The position numbers and the translations under genes are program-made. Shown piece by piece: positions 15,405 to 29,666 of a stretch of 64,000 nt of DNA. Source of the stretch: Scylla paramamosain (taxonomy: Eukaryota > Arthropoda > Malacostraca > Decapoda > Portunidae); assembly GCF_035594125.1 (NCBI RefSeq), contig NC_087191.1, positions 4,830,467 through 4,894,466 on the forward strand. The letters run 5' to 3'. The notes beneath the pieces were generated by a model. It ran no database searches and was not told where the DNA came from. It was given only the letters and a program-made list of their open reading frames with translations. Numbering within the stretch: the stretch's first letter is position 1; every line of letters begins with the position of its first letter.

Positions 15405-15830
15405 ATCCTCCATGTGGGGTAGGGTTGTATTAAAGGCCGAGCAGAAATCTATAAGAAATCTATAAACAATATCCTAACTTGAGAATTTGGTCTAAGTGCT
15501 TGCTAATACTGTCCATCAGAGTCAGACTTACATCCTTAATGCTTCTATATTTACAGTATGCAAATTGCAGTAGGTCTTGAACTGATTTTACTCTTTCACA
15601 CAAGTAATTTTTCAAAATATCCTCCAGACATTTCCTAACATTTGAGGTTAAGGCTACAAGTCTGTAGTCATTAAATACTTTAGGGAAGGCAATTTTTGGA
15701 ATTGGTTTTATTTCATGGTTTTATTTCAGTCTCTTTCCACTTGCACAATAAGGCTGCAATGACTCCATGTTCTTCTCTTGCTTTTTAAAACTATAACATA
15801 TACACACTATTCTCTCTACAACAACAGGAT
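15405..15830 (-). pseudogene. Rex/CR1-like LINE, upstream half of reverse transcriptase
   Basis: On the minus strand a readable segment contains KIAFPKVFNDYRLVALTS, then CLEDILKNYL, DLLQFAYCKYRSIKD, and IDFCSAFNTTLPHMED, which is motif A with its catalytic Asp. The frame stops exactly at the jockey-like LINE A, and the matching downstream half resumes at 12600. This part of the old LINE is therefore separated from motif B by about 2.8 kb. Some residues between the two halves are missing, so a small deletion may have accompanied the insertion. Confidence 0.7.
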
Positions 15831-16744
15831 TTAGGCTAACCAATTACCATGGTTGATGAATTCACAGTTGCTGAATATTATATTGAAACAGTTATGGTCA
15901 AGGGAACCTTGAATCACAAAAAAAAGTGACATTCTTATGACCTGTATAGCACATTAACAAACAGCAAGGGCACATGTAAAGCAGTTTTCACAAAAGTACA
16001 AATCACTTTAAATTACAAGTTATTTCTAAAAGAGTATGCACTGAAATTACTGACTTTTCTTGCTGATACCTTCATGTCTCATCACGCACAAACATTTCCA
16101 ACATCACTAAATCAGAGTGTCACATTTACTTTAGTTCTCTCTTTTGGCAATTTTCAATTACTTTGGTAATGTAGGAGAGTGTGGTATTCCTAAGAATTTA
16201 ATGCAAACTCTACCTGGCACTCCTTACTCTCATACTTGCTTGCCTGCTCCATGCCGACCTCTGACATATAATTTTTTTTTTTTATTCGCCATTTATCTAC
16301 TTAGCTGCTCACTACCAATTCTCCACAATATACCACTGAGGAAGTGTGATGGTAAGCATTACAAAGCTGAGAAGTAATTTCCTCACCACTATCGAGGCTA
16401 AAGTGAAAAGATGACTAAGACAACTTCACATGTTAATCTACCAGGTCAGCAATCCCACACATTGTGACCTAGACAAAACACCATACATTCACAAACACAC
16501 ATCATTCACACTCTTAGCCAGGGTAAAAAAAAAACCTAGGTCTTAAAAAAATAACCCAACCCATTGTCTTTTTTGAGGAGTTTTATTATTTTTTTTAGGG
16601 GGATTATATTTTGGGGGGAAATTTATTTGTGTTTTTGTTTATTCTTAATATTTATGTGTATATCAGTTTAAATAAGCAGTTAAAAGTAATCTAGAGTGAA
16701 ACAAGAGATGTGAAATATTTTTTTTTTTTTATGTACAGTCAAAA
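15831..16744. other. unassigned; holds one copy of a dispersed repeat
   Basis: No gene is seen. At about 16440-16515 there is a partial copy of a repeat that recurs at 35.7, 41.7, 50.4 and 58.9 kb (see separate entries); shared words are CAGCAATCCCA and CATCATTCACACTCTTAG. A T-rich stretch with runs of T lies at 16560-16730 and may mark the 3' end of the minus-strand LINE that follows. Confidence 0.5.
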
Positions 16745-17194
16745 GCAGTCATCAAAAATTACAGAATAATTGCCTTGAAACCTCTCTTGAAAGAGTTCAA
16801 GTCATAGGAATAAAGAATATACAAAAGCAGGAAGAGAGTTTACTAGCAAAAGGGATGAATGATTCAGAATATTGGTTAACTCTTGCATTAGAGAGGTGGA
16901 CAGAATAGGGCTGAGAGAAAGAAGAAAGTCTTGTGCAGCAAGGCTGTGGAAGGAGGGGAGGCATGCAGTTAGGAAGTTCAGAAGAGCAGTTAGCATGAAA
17001 ATAGTGGCAGAAGATAGCAAGAGATGCAACACTGCAGCAATGAGAGAGAGGCTGAAGACAATCAGTTTGAGGAGAGGAGTTGATAAGATGAAATCATTTT
17101 GATTCCACCTTGTCTAAAACAGTAGTATGAGTGGAATCCCCCTCATACATGTGAAGCATACTCGATAAATAGACTGATAAGGTCCCAATACAGA
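16745..17194 (-). pseudogene. jockey-like LINE copy C/D, 3' part (left half)
   Basis: The minus-strand frame at 17032-16802 gives the C-terminal end of the jockey-like protein (with FHSLAAQDFLLSLSP). The region up to 17194 aligns with the 3' sides of copies A and B (shared word AGTATGAGTGGAA). It stops in the middle of the LINE, at ACAGA, where an LTR begins. The same LINE resumes with ACAGAGTT at 34230, after the LTR element, so the two halves are one copy split by an insertion. Confidence 0.75.
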
Positions 17195-18031
17195 TGTATC
17201 AGTCTCAACAATTATTATTATTATTCATATGTATATGCACCAGTTCATATATCCATCCCACATACATATGCTCATATATTCATACCACATGTGCCCATGT
17301 CCAGCCAGCCTATTCTATTTCTTAACCTTTCTCCTCCTTCTCTACCTCTCAAGGGAATTTCACACCCACTTCCAGTCCTTAGAGAAAACATCTGTGTTCA
17401 CTCTGTCCTTCTCACTGGTCATTGGCTAAAATAACGAGATCTCTCATTGGCTGTTTCACCTCATTTCATGGCATCTCTTTGGTAATTTTCTCTCCCCTAA
17501 AATAAAAACATGATCCACCTAGCTCAGATAAATACAGCCCACATGGTAGCAAGCACTGAGTCCCATCCAAAGGTCAGTCATGAACAGTCAGTCTTGGTCT
17601 CTTACTCAGTTCCACTCAGTCACAGTCAGTCTTGAGAGATGCTGCTCAGTCATAATTTCATATCACTTCAGAGAGAGAGAACAATCAATTGTCACATTAC
17701 GATCTCATCTCATATCACGTGTGTACATTCTCTATTATCAAATCAAGAAGAACTCTCATCATACGTGTCTTTTACTCACACACACCAACTATATTAACTT
17801 TTACCCATGAACTCCAAGATACCAGAAATACCAAGCTCACTACTGGTCCTCCATGATACCAACACACCAAGCTCCTCATCTGATCCAGCAGTGGCAAGCA
17901 TCATCAACTGGACAAGTATCATCATCTAAACTCAACAGTAAGAAGAGAAGTAAAACATATTCAATACAGTGGGTGATCAGCAGTAGTCAATCAATCTAGA
18001 ACAAGTGGTGATCACATCATATATCAAAACA
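17195..18031 (+). repeat. 5' LTR of gypsy element 1
   Basis: The segment starts TGTATCAGTCTCAACAATTA and ends ATATCAAAACA, giving TG...CA termini and about 837 bp. It matches 28904-29236 plus 33765-34231 in the same order. The intervening 4.5 kb in that second copy is another LTR element. The block CATTGGCTAAAATAA with GAGATCTCTCATTGGC, and later CAGTCTTGAGAGATGCTGCT, are good landmarks present in both copies. It is flanked on the left by ACAGA, which recurs after the 3' copy. Confidence 0.8.
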
Positions 18032-18858
18032 AGTGGTGGTCAGCGGTGTTGTGCGATCGAAGACACACGAACTCACAACTGCACACCGGGACACAAATAT
18101 CAAGCCCTATCACAGGCAAGTTGCGAGGGTGATATGCCACATGCTCTCACTCTCCTGGCCACTCCCAAGTGACTTGTCCCTGTGGGTGCACCCTGCTCAT
18201 CACCGCACCTGTCTGCCGCCGCACCTGTCTGCCGCCACACCCTGTCGCCCTTCCTCTTCACTGGTTGTCATTTCTGCTTCCCTCCCGAGGTTTGGGTGTC
18301 TCTTGGCTCCTTCCCCAAGCCATTCCAATGCTCACAGCCTTGGCTCCTTCCCTGAGCCAAGCCCCACTCACCACCCTCTCCACCAGTGCTCACGGCCAGG
18401 CCCCATCAGATAATCTTCCTGGGACACTCTATGTGCAGCCATCATCACCATCTTCTCACTGCTGGACCCATCCAAGGTCATCTCCCCACGTCTGCCACAG
18501 CTATGTTCCTCCAGTCATCTGCTGTCACTTCCTCACCAACACTTAAGTATCTAATTTGATCCAGATTATTCTTGTCATTCTACTTTTCCTTCTTCTGCTA
18601 TAAGTGGTGCCTATCTGTCTATTTATCTAATTCTCTGTCAGTCTGTCTGCCTATCCATCTCCTGCTGTCTGTCTGTTTGTCTGTCTGCTTATCAGTGTTT
18701 ATGTCATTCCCTTCTGTCTTTCATTATTATTTGTTGTGTGCTGTGTTATCATATTGTGTGTTTTAATATTTCTGTGCCTATTATTTCTTGATCATCTGTA
18801 CACTTCACATTGCTCATGCGAACACACTCACAGTCTGCACTCTCCTTCATTACCTACT
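18032..18858 (+). other. leader of gypsy element 1
   Basis: C/T-rich sequence lies between the 5' LTR and the gag start codon at 18859. Two overlapping open frames (18033-18546) have no motif and are Pro/Ser/His-rich composition effects. TCTG/CTGT short repeats occur at 18600-18700. I see no promoter or RNA signal beyond the LTR. Confidence 0.5.
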
Positions 18859-20437
18859 ACAATGTCTACTGAAACCACTGCTAATTCTCATATCATCTTC
18901 ATACATGAATCTCATCACCTTCCTTATCTTTCTGGTACTGGCACAGAGACTGTTCATCAAATTATTCAAAGAACTGAAGAGGAATCCACTCAATGTGTAG
19001 CCATATCTGATAAGGAAAAAATATCCATTTTAAAATCACGCATTTGTCACGAGCCTTCGAGTCTCATTGGCCTGTTGGTGAAATCAGATAAATTTGCCTC
19101 TCTAACCACCTTTGATGACTTGATCACTCACCTCAGAAATAATTTCCAGAGTCATTCCAAGTTTGGAGCCATCCATTCTCTTCTCAAACTCTCCAAATCT
19201 ATCTCACAGCACATCTGCTCACACACTAATCCTTACCAGGCAGAAAACACTGCTTCCTCTCTGAGCTCAGAATTAATCACTCAGCTCCAAGACCCAAACT
19301 GGTTTACAAATGACTCACTGTCATCAGATGAGTTAAAAAGACTTATAGCTTATATCTTGTTCACCGCCTTCTGAGATATTCCCAATTTCCAAGTTGCAGG
19401 TGACACCAAGTTCCATAAATCAGATTATATATATGATGTCTGCGAAGTAATTTCTGATAAGTGTCCCCTTCCCACCTCTGAACATGTTCAGGCTCTCCCT
19501 GCTTCCTCACCTGACTCACTCATCTCTCCTCATCACCCACCTTCCCGTTCTTCTTCTCCTTCTTGTGGATGTTACATTAGATGCACACCCCCCTTCATCT
19601 TGCTATCAGTACATTCGATTGAAATCAATATCAAGAAATGTCACCTGCAACCGTTGCAAACTGCTTGGTCATGTTCTTCAGCAGTGTAGAATTGTTCTTG
19701 ATAACACAGGGAGACATTTCTTTAATCCTGAAGCATTCTGTTCCACAAAAGGGTAGGTCATTTATTGCAGGACAGCAGGCATTATTATGCACAGTCTCAG
19801 GCTCCACAAACATTGTCAGAAAACTCTTCGTGCCCTTCTCTGATCAATCCATCATAACATCATCCATCCTCAAGTCATCACCTTATGTGCCTAAACATCG
19901 TACAAAACACAAGGTATGCTCCACACATCCTCCTAACTTAGCACTTCCTTCAATTAACATAAGATATGCTGGATTATCCCATGGCATTATCACAGATAAT
20001 ACATGTCACTCTATCATACAAGGCTTTCTTTGACACAGGTGCTGCAGTTAACCTTATCAAGATGGATGTATTTCAGAGACTCTTCCTGTCCTCAGGATCA
20101 CATCACTATATTACCTTCTGATATAAATCTCAATGGTATATCTAGGAAAATTATCTTACCTCACGAGAAAGTACTACTATCAATGTCTTTATCACCCCAG
20201 GAACCAGACATATGTGATTATTTCTAAATTGTATCAGATGTATCTTTCAATGCTGATCTTCTCATAGGCTTCAACACCATGAGCAAATATGACATCAGTC
20301 TGTTCCCTGCTATCAATGAAATTGCTTAAGGGGATACTTATATATCTACTGTTCTTCCCTCTGATACTTCCTCTCTTGCTGGTATAGTGACATCTGTTGC
20401 AACTCTTCCTTCTACTAGTGATCAGATGTTATCTACA
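18859..20437 (+). pseudogene. gypsy element 1, gag and protease (broken)
   Basis: The likely start is the ATG at 18859 (MSTETTANSHI), giving about 170 residues of capsid-like sequence before a stop at 19372-19374. Further on, a CCHC zinc knuckle reads CNRCKLLGHVLQQC (about 19650-19695). After another frame change an aspartic protease core begins FFDTGAAVNLIKMDVF, with D-T-G-A at about 20032-20043. The order gag, zinc knuckle, protease is that of Ty3/gypsy elements, whose gag packages RNA and whose protease cuts the polyprotein. At least three frameshifts or stops are needed to read it. The frame is then cut by a foreign LTR at 20458, and pol continues only at 25.7 kb. Confidence 0.75.
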
Positions 20438-20457
20438 CAGGATTCCTGTGTTACGTC

Positions 20458-21112
20458 ATTGTGAGGGAATCGCCAACCATCTAAGCACCCCTTTAACTAC
20501 CGTGGTAAAGGGAGGAATGATCATCCTTCTTCCACATTAAGGGCAGAGTGTCTCGCCAAAGGTTTCTCTTCCTCCTCTCGAATCCTTGAGCAGAAAGGAC
20601 TCAGGCTGCTGACTCCTCAGGATACAGCATCACCACTTTGGAGCAATGCCTTGGGTGCCCTTGTCACCACCCCCTCCCTCCTTGGTAGGGGGAACTCTGC
20701 AAGAGCTGACATTGAGAGGTCAGCAGACACCAGGCAGCAGACAGCTCTCACAGCCTGCCACGACTACACTTCTGTTCAGCTGTTCTCCTCTACCACTCCG
20801 GAAGGCTTTGGTGAAGATTGTGGGCTGATCTCATCTGCCCTCAGTACCTGGCACTCATCTGCCATCGGCCCCAACTTGTTCCTAGTTCAACCTCTGCCGG
20901 CCGAGGCGAGATTCCTATGGCTGCCAGGACGTCGACCTCCAAGGACTCCCCCAGGACTCTTGGTGATATTGTCGGATATCTCTGTTATTGTTGGATTTGT
21001 GGATTTGTGTTTTTGTTAATTATAATTGTGGAGTTCTGTTCTCCCTCATTTTCTTTACGTCCCAATCTTAGAAGGAGTGTTGACGGGAAGAGTAGCCATC
21101 CTGGTCCTGACA
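20458..21112 (+). repeat. probable 5' LTR of gypsy element 3
   Basis: The sequence starts TGTGAGGGAATC or TGAGGGAATC and ends CCTGACA. Immediately after lies TATTGGTGATCTTGACAGG, a TGG-containing stretch in the place of a tRNA primer-binding site, then a leader and a gag start at 21514. No second copy is in the window, so the LTR call rests on position and termini. It interrupts element 1 between its protease and its reverse transcriptase. Confidence 0.55.
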
Positions 21113-21513
21113 TATTGGTGATCTTGACAGGATACGGCTGCGGTTCATGTCTTCGCAACTTCTGCAGATTTAGCGTGATTCAGCAGATTGAGTCACCAGT
21201 GCGTGCCCTTGCTGCCTGAGGCCCGGAAGTAAGGTTCATGGTGAGTGCGGATGTTGATGTCTCCTCGCCAGCACTACCAAGTGCGTTCGGGTGTTTTCAA
21301 TGCCCTGGATTCTGAGGTGAGGTGCGGATTTGTTGTCCTCTCACCCAACTCTGTCAAGAGTTGTTGTTGTTGTTGTTGTTATCTTTTAGAGAGGTGCGGT
21401 TTTGTCCTCTCACTTACATGTTTTTGACTTAATTGACATTGACAACATTTGTTTGTGTCTCTGTCTGAGGTGTGGTCATTTTTGCTGTTACTATCTTCCA
21501 CCATCCATTTAAC

Positions 21514-22857
<1,344 letters not shown>

Positions 22858-25683
22858 GCTAGAAGAGCAGTATGAGTGGAACCCCCCCCAGACATGTAAA
22901 GCATACTCCATACATAGACGGATAAGGCCCTTGTACAGAGTCAGCAGCTGGAGGAGTGAGTAAAACTGGCAAAGACGTCTCAGAACACCTAACTTCTTAG
23001 GAGCTGTTTTAGCTAGAGATGAGATGTGAAGTTTCCAGTTCAGATTATAAGTAAAGGACAGACTGAGGATGTTCAGTGTAGAAGGGGGGGGGCAGGTGAG
23101 TGTCGTTGAAGAAGAGAGGATAGTTGTCTGGAAGGTTGTGTTGAGTTGATAGATGGAGGAATTGAGTTTTTGAGGCATTGAAAAATACCAAGATTGCTCT
23201 ACCCTAATCAGAAATTTTAGAAAGATCAGAAGTCAGGTGTTCTGTAGCTTCCCTGCAGGAAATGCTTACTTCCTGAAGGGTTGGATGTCTTTGAAAAAGC
23301 GTGGAAAAGTGCAGGATGGTATCATCAGCGTAGGAGTGGATAGGATAAGAAGTTTGGTTAAGAAGGTCATTGATGAATAATAAGAAGAAAGTGGGTGACA
23401 GGACAGAACCCTGAGGAACACCACTGTTAATAGATTTAGGAGAGGAACAGTGACCGTCTACCACACCAGCAATAGAACAGTCAGAAAGGAAACTTGAGAT
23501 GAAGTTACAGAGAGAAGGATAGAAGCCATAGGAGGGTAATTTGGAAATCAAAGCTTTGTGCCAGACTCTATCAAAAGCTTTTGATATATCCAAGGCAACA
23601 GCAAAAGTTTCATCAAAATCTCTAAAAGAGGATGACCAAGACTCAGTAAGGAAAACCAGAAGATCACCAGTAGAGAGGCCTTGACAGAACCTGTACTGGT
23701 GATCAGATAGATGGTTGTGAAGTGATAGATGTTTAAGAATCTTCCTGTTGAGGATAGATTCAAAAACTTTAGACAGGCAGGAAATTAAAGCAATAGGACA
23801 GTAGTTTTAGGGATTAGAATGGTCACTCTTTTTTACGAACAGGCTGAATGTAGGTAGACTTCCAGCAAGAAGGAAAGGTAGATGTAGACAGACAGAGCTG
23901 AAAGAGTTTGACTAGGCAAGGTGCAAGCATGGAAGCACAGTTTCGGAGAACAATAGGAGGGACCCCATCAGGTCCATAAGCCTTCCAAGGCTTTAGGCCA
24001 GCGAGAGCATGGAAAACTTTATTGTGAAGAATTTTTAATAGGTGGCATGAAATAGTCAGAGGGTGGAGGAGAGAGAGAGAGGAACAAGCCCAAAATTGTT
24101 TAAGGTAGAGTTTTTAACAAAGGTTTGAGTGAAGAGTTCAGCTTTAGAAATAGATGTGATAGCAGTGGTGCCATCTGGTTGAAATAAAGGAGGGAAAGAA
24201 GAAGCAAAGTTATTGAAGATATTTTTGGCTAGATGCCAGAAGTCATGAGGGGAGTTAGATCTTGAAAGATTTTGACACTTTCTGTTAATGAAGGAGTTTT
24301 TGGCTAGTTGGAGAATGGACTTGGCATGGCTCTGGGCAGAAATATAAAGTGCATAAGATTATGGTGATGGAAGGCTTAAGTACCTTTTGTGGGCCACTTC
24401 TCTATCATGTATAGCACGAGAACAAGCTGTGTTAAACCAAGGTTTGGAAGGTTTAGGTTGAGAAAAAGAGTGAGGAATGTATGCCTCCATGCAGACACTA
24501 TCACCTCTGTTATGTGCTCGGTACACAAAGACAGGTCTCTGACATGGAAGCAGTAGTCATTCCAAGGAATATCAGCAAAATACCTCCTCAGGTCCCTCAA
24601 ACTAGCAGAGGCAAAATGCCAGAGGCACCTTCACTTAGGGGGATCCTGAGGAGAGATTGGAGCAATAGGACAAGTTACGGATATGAGATTGTGATCGGAA
24701 GAGCCCAACAGAGAAGAGAGGGTGACAGCACAAGCAGAAGGATTAGAGGTCAGGAAAAGGTCAAGAATGTTGGGCGTATCTCCAAGACGGTCAGGAATAC
24801 AATTAGGTGTTGCACAATTGCTCTTGGTCATGGAGGATTGTAAAGTTGAAGACTAGTTAACCAGGATGGTCAGTGAAGGGAGAGGAAAGCCAAAGCTGGT
24901 GGTGAACACTGATGTCTCCAAGAATGGAGATCTCTGCAAAAGGAAAGAGAGTCAGAATGTGCTCCACTTTGGAAGTTAAGTAGTCAAAGAATTTTTTATA
25001 CTCAGAGGAGTTAGGTGAGAGATATACAGCATAGATGACTTTAGTTTGAGAGTGACTGTGTAGTTGTAGCCAGATGGTGGAAAACTTGAAAGCTTCAGGA
25101 GCTTGGGCATGAGAGTACGTTAAGTCGTTGCGCACATAAATGCAACATCCAGTTTTGGACCGAAAATGAGGATAGAGAAAATAGGAGGGAACAGAAAAAG
25201 GGCTACTGTCCGTTGCCTCAGACACCTAAGTTTCAGTGTGGAAAAGATGAGGAGGTTTAGAAGAGGAGAGGTGGTGTTCTACAGATTGAAAATTAGATCT
25301 TAGACTGCGAATGTTGCAGAAGTTAATGAAGAAAAAGTTGATGGGGGTGTCAAGATACTTAGGGTCATTGTCAGAAGGGCAGTCCGACCTGGGGACATTT
25401 GTAATTCCCTCCCCAGATGGGGACTCTGAGGCTGGCGTAAGAGTCACCATGATAGTTTTGAAATTTTGAGTGAAGGGTGTGTGTGTTATAAGGTGTTTGT
25501 AGTTTTGTGTGGAGAAAGAGAGTTGTCTTTAGAGGGCAGGCTGTGACTGCCCCCTTGTGTTGTGAGATACAAAGGGAAATGTTCAGTGAGGTCATAGCTG
25601 GGTTTAATGATAAGTTCACAGCTCCTGATCCAGCACTTTAGACCTCAATGGGAGTATTTATTGTTTCGACAGGTGTCTACTGC
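22858..25683 (-). pseudogene. jockey-like LINE copy B (endonuclease and reverse transcriptase)
   Basis: The minus-strand reading has an endonuclease N-terminus at 25450-25226 (INFCNIRSLRSNFQSVEHHL). Endonuclease core follows at 25225-24857 ([27 protein letters not shown]) and its C-terminal part at 24831-24631 with the SDHN motif (SSDHNLISV). Reverse transcriptase is at 23593-23204, with LDISKAFDRVWHKAL, SGVPQGSVLSP and HSYADDTILHF; the catalytic YADD is intact. A C-terminal part is at 23178-22822. Several stops separate the pieces. The 3' end (left) is cut at 22858, without a tail, and abuts the truncated gag-protease of element 3. The 5' end (right, about 25683) abuts element 1 pol. The two truncated ends that meet at 22857/22858 suggest a deletion junction. 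Confidence 0.85.
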
Positions 25684-28340
25684 CTCCTCCTTCTGTCAAT
25701 AATGAATCTGCATCTGGCAGCTATGATATGTCTTCTCTCCGTCTATCATGGATGATCACATATCTGTACTTGATTTCCCAGAATCTCAACATGATTTACT
25801 CGCTCTCCTAAATTCTTTCAGGAATGTGTCTTGCTCCCTGGTGAACCTTTGGGATACACAGACGTCATCACATTATCCATATGACACCTGGGTCCAAACT
25901 ATCTTACACCCCTACCTACAGGGTGCCACACAGCCGTCATGTTCTGCTTGATGACGCTGTGCAAGGTATGTTACTTCAGGACGTGGTGGAACCTGCCTTG
26001 TTATTTGTTCCAAAGAAACATGGTGATTGGCGTGTCGTTGTTGACTTCAGGAAACTAAACGCATCCACCATTCCTGACCATTATCCAATGCTGAGGTTAG
26101 GTGGTCTTCTTCAGTCACTCAGTGATTCAAATGCAGTATTTTCCACCCTAGATTTACAATAAGGATTCTTCCAAGTTGAATTAGAGGAAACTTCATGGTC
26201 ATATACTGCTTTCACTACCTCCTCTGGCCAATTCATGTTCAAACGCATGGCTCAAGGTCTACAAAACTCATCTTTAACATTTCAGAGGTTGATGAATTCT
26301 GTTCTCTCAGGTCTCATCAGTAAAAGTGTGTTCTGCTTCCTTGATGACATTACCATTGTATCAAAGTCTTTACAGGATCATTTTTACACACTGCCTCTCT
26401 TTCTGCCACATTTTCAAGCTGATGGCTTAAAGATCAAACTCAGCAAATGCTCGTTTCTCAACAGCAAGTCAAATTCCTTGGCCACAAAATTAACAGAGAT
26501 GGTATTCACTCTTTAAATGACAAGGTAAATGCTGTGAAAAATTTCCCTGTTCCTACTAATATCGATCAGATCAGGCAATTCATCGGTCTTGCTGGATTTT
26601 ATTGCCAGTTCATCAAAAATTTCAGCCTTATCGCTCAACCTTTCACTCATTTGGTCAAGAAAAATGTTGTATTAATCTGGTCTGAAAAGGAATAAGATCC
26701 CTTTTATCTTCTCAAAACTGCCTTGTGTCAATCACCAGTTCTTGCTTTCCCAAATTTTGAGAAAGATTTCATCTTTTACACTGATGCTTCTGGCTTTGGA
26801 TTCAGCACTGTTCTCATGCAGAAAGATTCACTCGATAAACATCACGTATTAGCATATGCTAGCAGACTTCTCAACAAGGCAGAGAAAAATTATGATGTCA
26901 CAAAGCACGAAAGTCTCACCGTGATCTGGGCGTTACATAATTTCCGTGAACTTAGGCTATAAGATTCATGTCCACACTGATCATTATGCTGTCACAGAGA
27001 CCTTCAAAGGCAATACCTTCTCAGGTCAATTTGCTTGCTAGCATCTCACAATTCAAAAATTTAATCCTACATTTTCATATATTCCTGTTAAGGCAAACTT
27101 AGTGGTAGACGCACTATCATGCAATGTTGCCACTATCTCTGCCATCACAGAAATTCCTGCCACGCCAGCCATGGATGAAATAAGGAAACATCAACATTCA
27201 GATGCCTTCTGTTCTAGTGTTGCTTATTACCTCAATCTGGTGATGAGACAAATCTTCCTGAGTTACAAGTGAGTGCTGATACGTGTTTCATGCAAGACGG
27301 TCTCTTGTATAAGTCGAATGATATCTCTACTGATGATTCTAGAGAGCATTTATATTAGCTCATGATACCTCAGTCGTTAGTGAGTACTATACTTCACCAC
27401 GTTCACAACTCACCCCATGTAGGACATCCAGGTTGGGATAGATGCCTTGCACAAGCAAAACGATCATATTTCTGGCCGACTATGAGGAAAAACATCTTTC
27501 AACACTGCGCTCTGTTCTCAGTGTGCTTCACACCATCCCTCACTGGTTCACTACAGTCTATTGCTTCCATACCCCATCACTTCTGCTCCTTGGGATTCAA
27601 TCTCTTTTGGTGTGCTTAGACTTCCACTTACAGAGAAAGATTATCAGTATCTTCTAGTTTGTGTGGATAGTTTAACTTGCTTCACCATTCTTGTTGCTCT
27701 CAAGGACAAAACTGTTACTTCTGTTGATCACACCATCATTAATAACATAATTTCTCCTTATAACTCTCCTCACATCATCTTATCTGACAGTGGCGCTGAA
27801 TTCAATAAATTTGTCTTACAGGAGATTTGTAAAGAATTTCATATCAAGAAATGTAACATCATTCCTCACTCACCCAGTTCAAATGGCAAAGTAGAGCTTT
27901 GTAATAAATGTATCCTTGATGTTCTGCATTAAATAACAGAAGCAAAGCACTCATGTGATGAATGATTTCCTCAGATAAACTGCTATATCAACTCAGCAAT
28001 CCACTCCATCATCAATGAGTCTCCACATTTCATGCTGTCTGGTATCAACAAGCGTCTTCCACATGAATTTCTCCACAACGCGCCGCATCCTGTCTACAAC
28101 ATGGATGACTACGTCAAATGTCATCTCCACGATTTTCAGTTCATTCATAAGCTCATTCATGATCGCCTCACTGCATCACAATCTGAGATGCACCAGAAAC
28201 AACATCATAGAGCAACAGATTCTTCCACTGAAGTTGGTAATATAGTCTTCAACAGAGTTCACAATCGCAACTCTAAACTAGATCCATTGTTCTTTGGGCC
28301 AGACTTTGTAATTGAATCTCCCATGGCCACAAAGTAAAAA
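25684..28340 (+). pseudogene. gypsy element 1, reverse transcriptase, RNase H and integrase (broken)
   Basis: The frame at 25881-26162 carries LLFVPKKHGDWRVVVDFRKL and FSTLDLQ. At 26235-26516 lies MFKRMAQGLQNSSLTFQRLM and CFLDDITIVSKS, with the catalytic D-D intact (about 26340). RNase H follows at 26723-26962 with FYTDASGFGFSTVL. The integrase zinc-binding part is at 27362 onward (HHVHNSPHVGHPGWDRCL), the catalytic core at 27561-27932 (LVCVDSLTC, ILSDSGAEFN, SNGKVELCN give D, D, E), and its C-terminal part at 28032-28337. The RT-RH-IN order is that of Ty3/gypsy. At least seven frameshifts or stops break it. It is the continuation of the gag-protease at 18.9-20.4 kb. Confidence 0.8.
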
Positions 28341-28903
<563 letters not shown>

Positions 28904-29236
28904 TGTATCAGTGTCAACAATTATTATTATTATACATATGTATATTCACCATTTCATATATCCATCTCATATGCGTGTGTTCATATATTCTTCCTACATG
29001 TGCCTTTCTCCAGCCAGCCTATTCTATTTTAACTTTTCTCCTCCTTCTCTACCTCTCAAAAAAATTTCACATCCACTTCCAGTCCTTAGGGAATACACCT
29101 GTGTTCACTCTCAGTCCTTCTCACTGGTCGTTGGCTAAAATAATGAGATCTCTCATTGGCTGTTTCACCTCATTTCATGGCATCTCATTGGTCATTTCTT
29201 CTCCCCCAAAAGCAAAACAGGATCCACTTAGCTCAG
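28904..29236 (+). repeat. 3' LTR of gypsy element 1, first part
   Basis: Starting TGTATCAGTGTCAACAATTA, this matches the first about 330 bp of the left LTR (17195 onward). It stops at GATCCACTTAGCTCAG, where the LTR of element 2 begins. The left LTR continues at that point with ATAAATACAGCC, and this continuation is found at 33765, after element 2. Confidence 0.8.
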
Positions 29237-29581
29237 TTATGGAGGCTACACTTACAATAATTTAACTTGCAGTTCGTCTTTTTCACCAAGGGTTCACCAG
29301 TTCTCCAGTGCTCGAGACACTGGGGTTTCACAGGAGCTAGAGTGAAGCCCGGCTGATGTTAAGCCGCTACGAGCATCGGCAGTCCCACATGGGACTCAAA
29401 CAGCAGCAGCTTATCAACCACAGCTGCCAAGGCTCACCCCCACTACCTGGAGCGAGCAGAGTTCATGGCTTACAATAACTTTTGTAATGCTGTATATATG
29501 TCACTGGTGTTAAGGTGTTCAGAAAAATAAATGGGCAATATATGGGAAATCCTGTGTTTTCTGTCAGCCAAGAATACAACA
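29237..29581 (+). repeat. 5' LTR of gypsy element 2
   Basis: The 345-bp block starts TTATGGAGGCTACAC and ends AAGAATACAACA. It matches 33426-33759, which starts TGTTATGGAGG and ends AATACGACA, so the left copy has lost its first TG. A polyadenylation signal AATAAA lies at 29526-29531. Flanking CTCAG on the left (29232-29236) and CTCGG on the right (33760-33764) form a 5-bp target-site duplication with one change. Confidence 0.85.
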
Positions 29582-29666
29582 GGATTGTGTGTTGCAGTGA
29601 GTAGGATCAACGAATCCTGCCCAACACCGGTCAGTAACACCATGACACCGCATCACCACATCAACA

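Noticed and set aside
18033..18546. Two open frames in the element 1 leader
   Set aside because: Pro/Ser/His-rich composition effect between LTR and gag; not conserved in motif.
20646..21219. Three overlapping open frames in the LTR of element 3
   Set aside because: They lie within a probable LTR, are open in several frames and have no domain.
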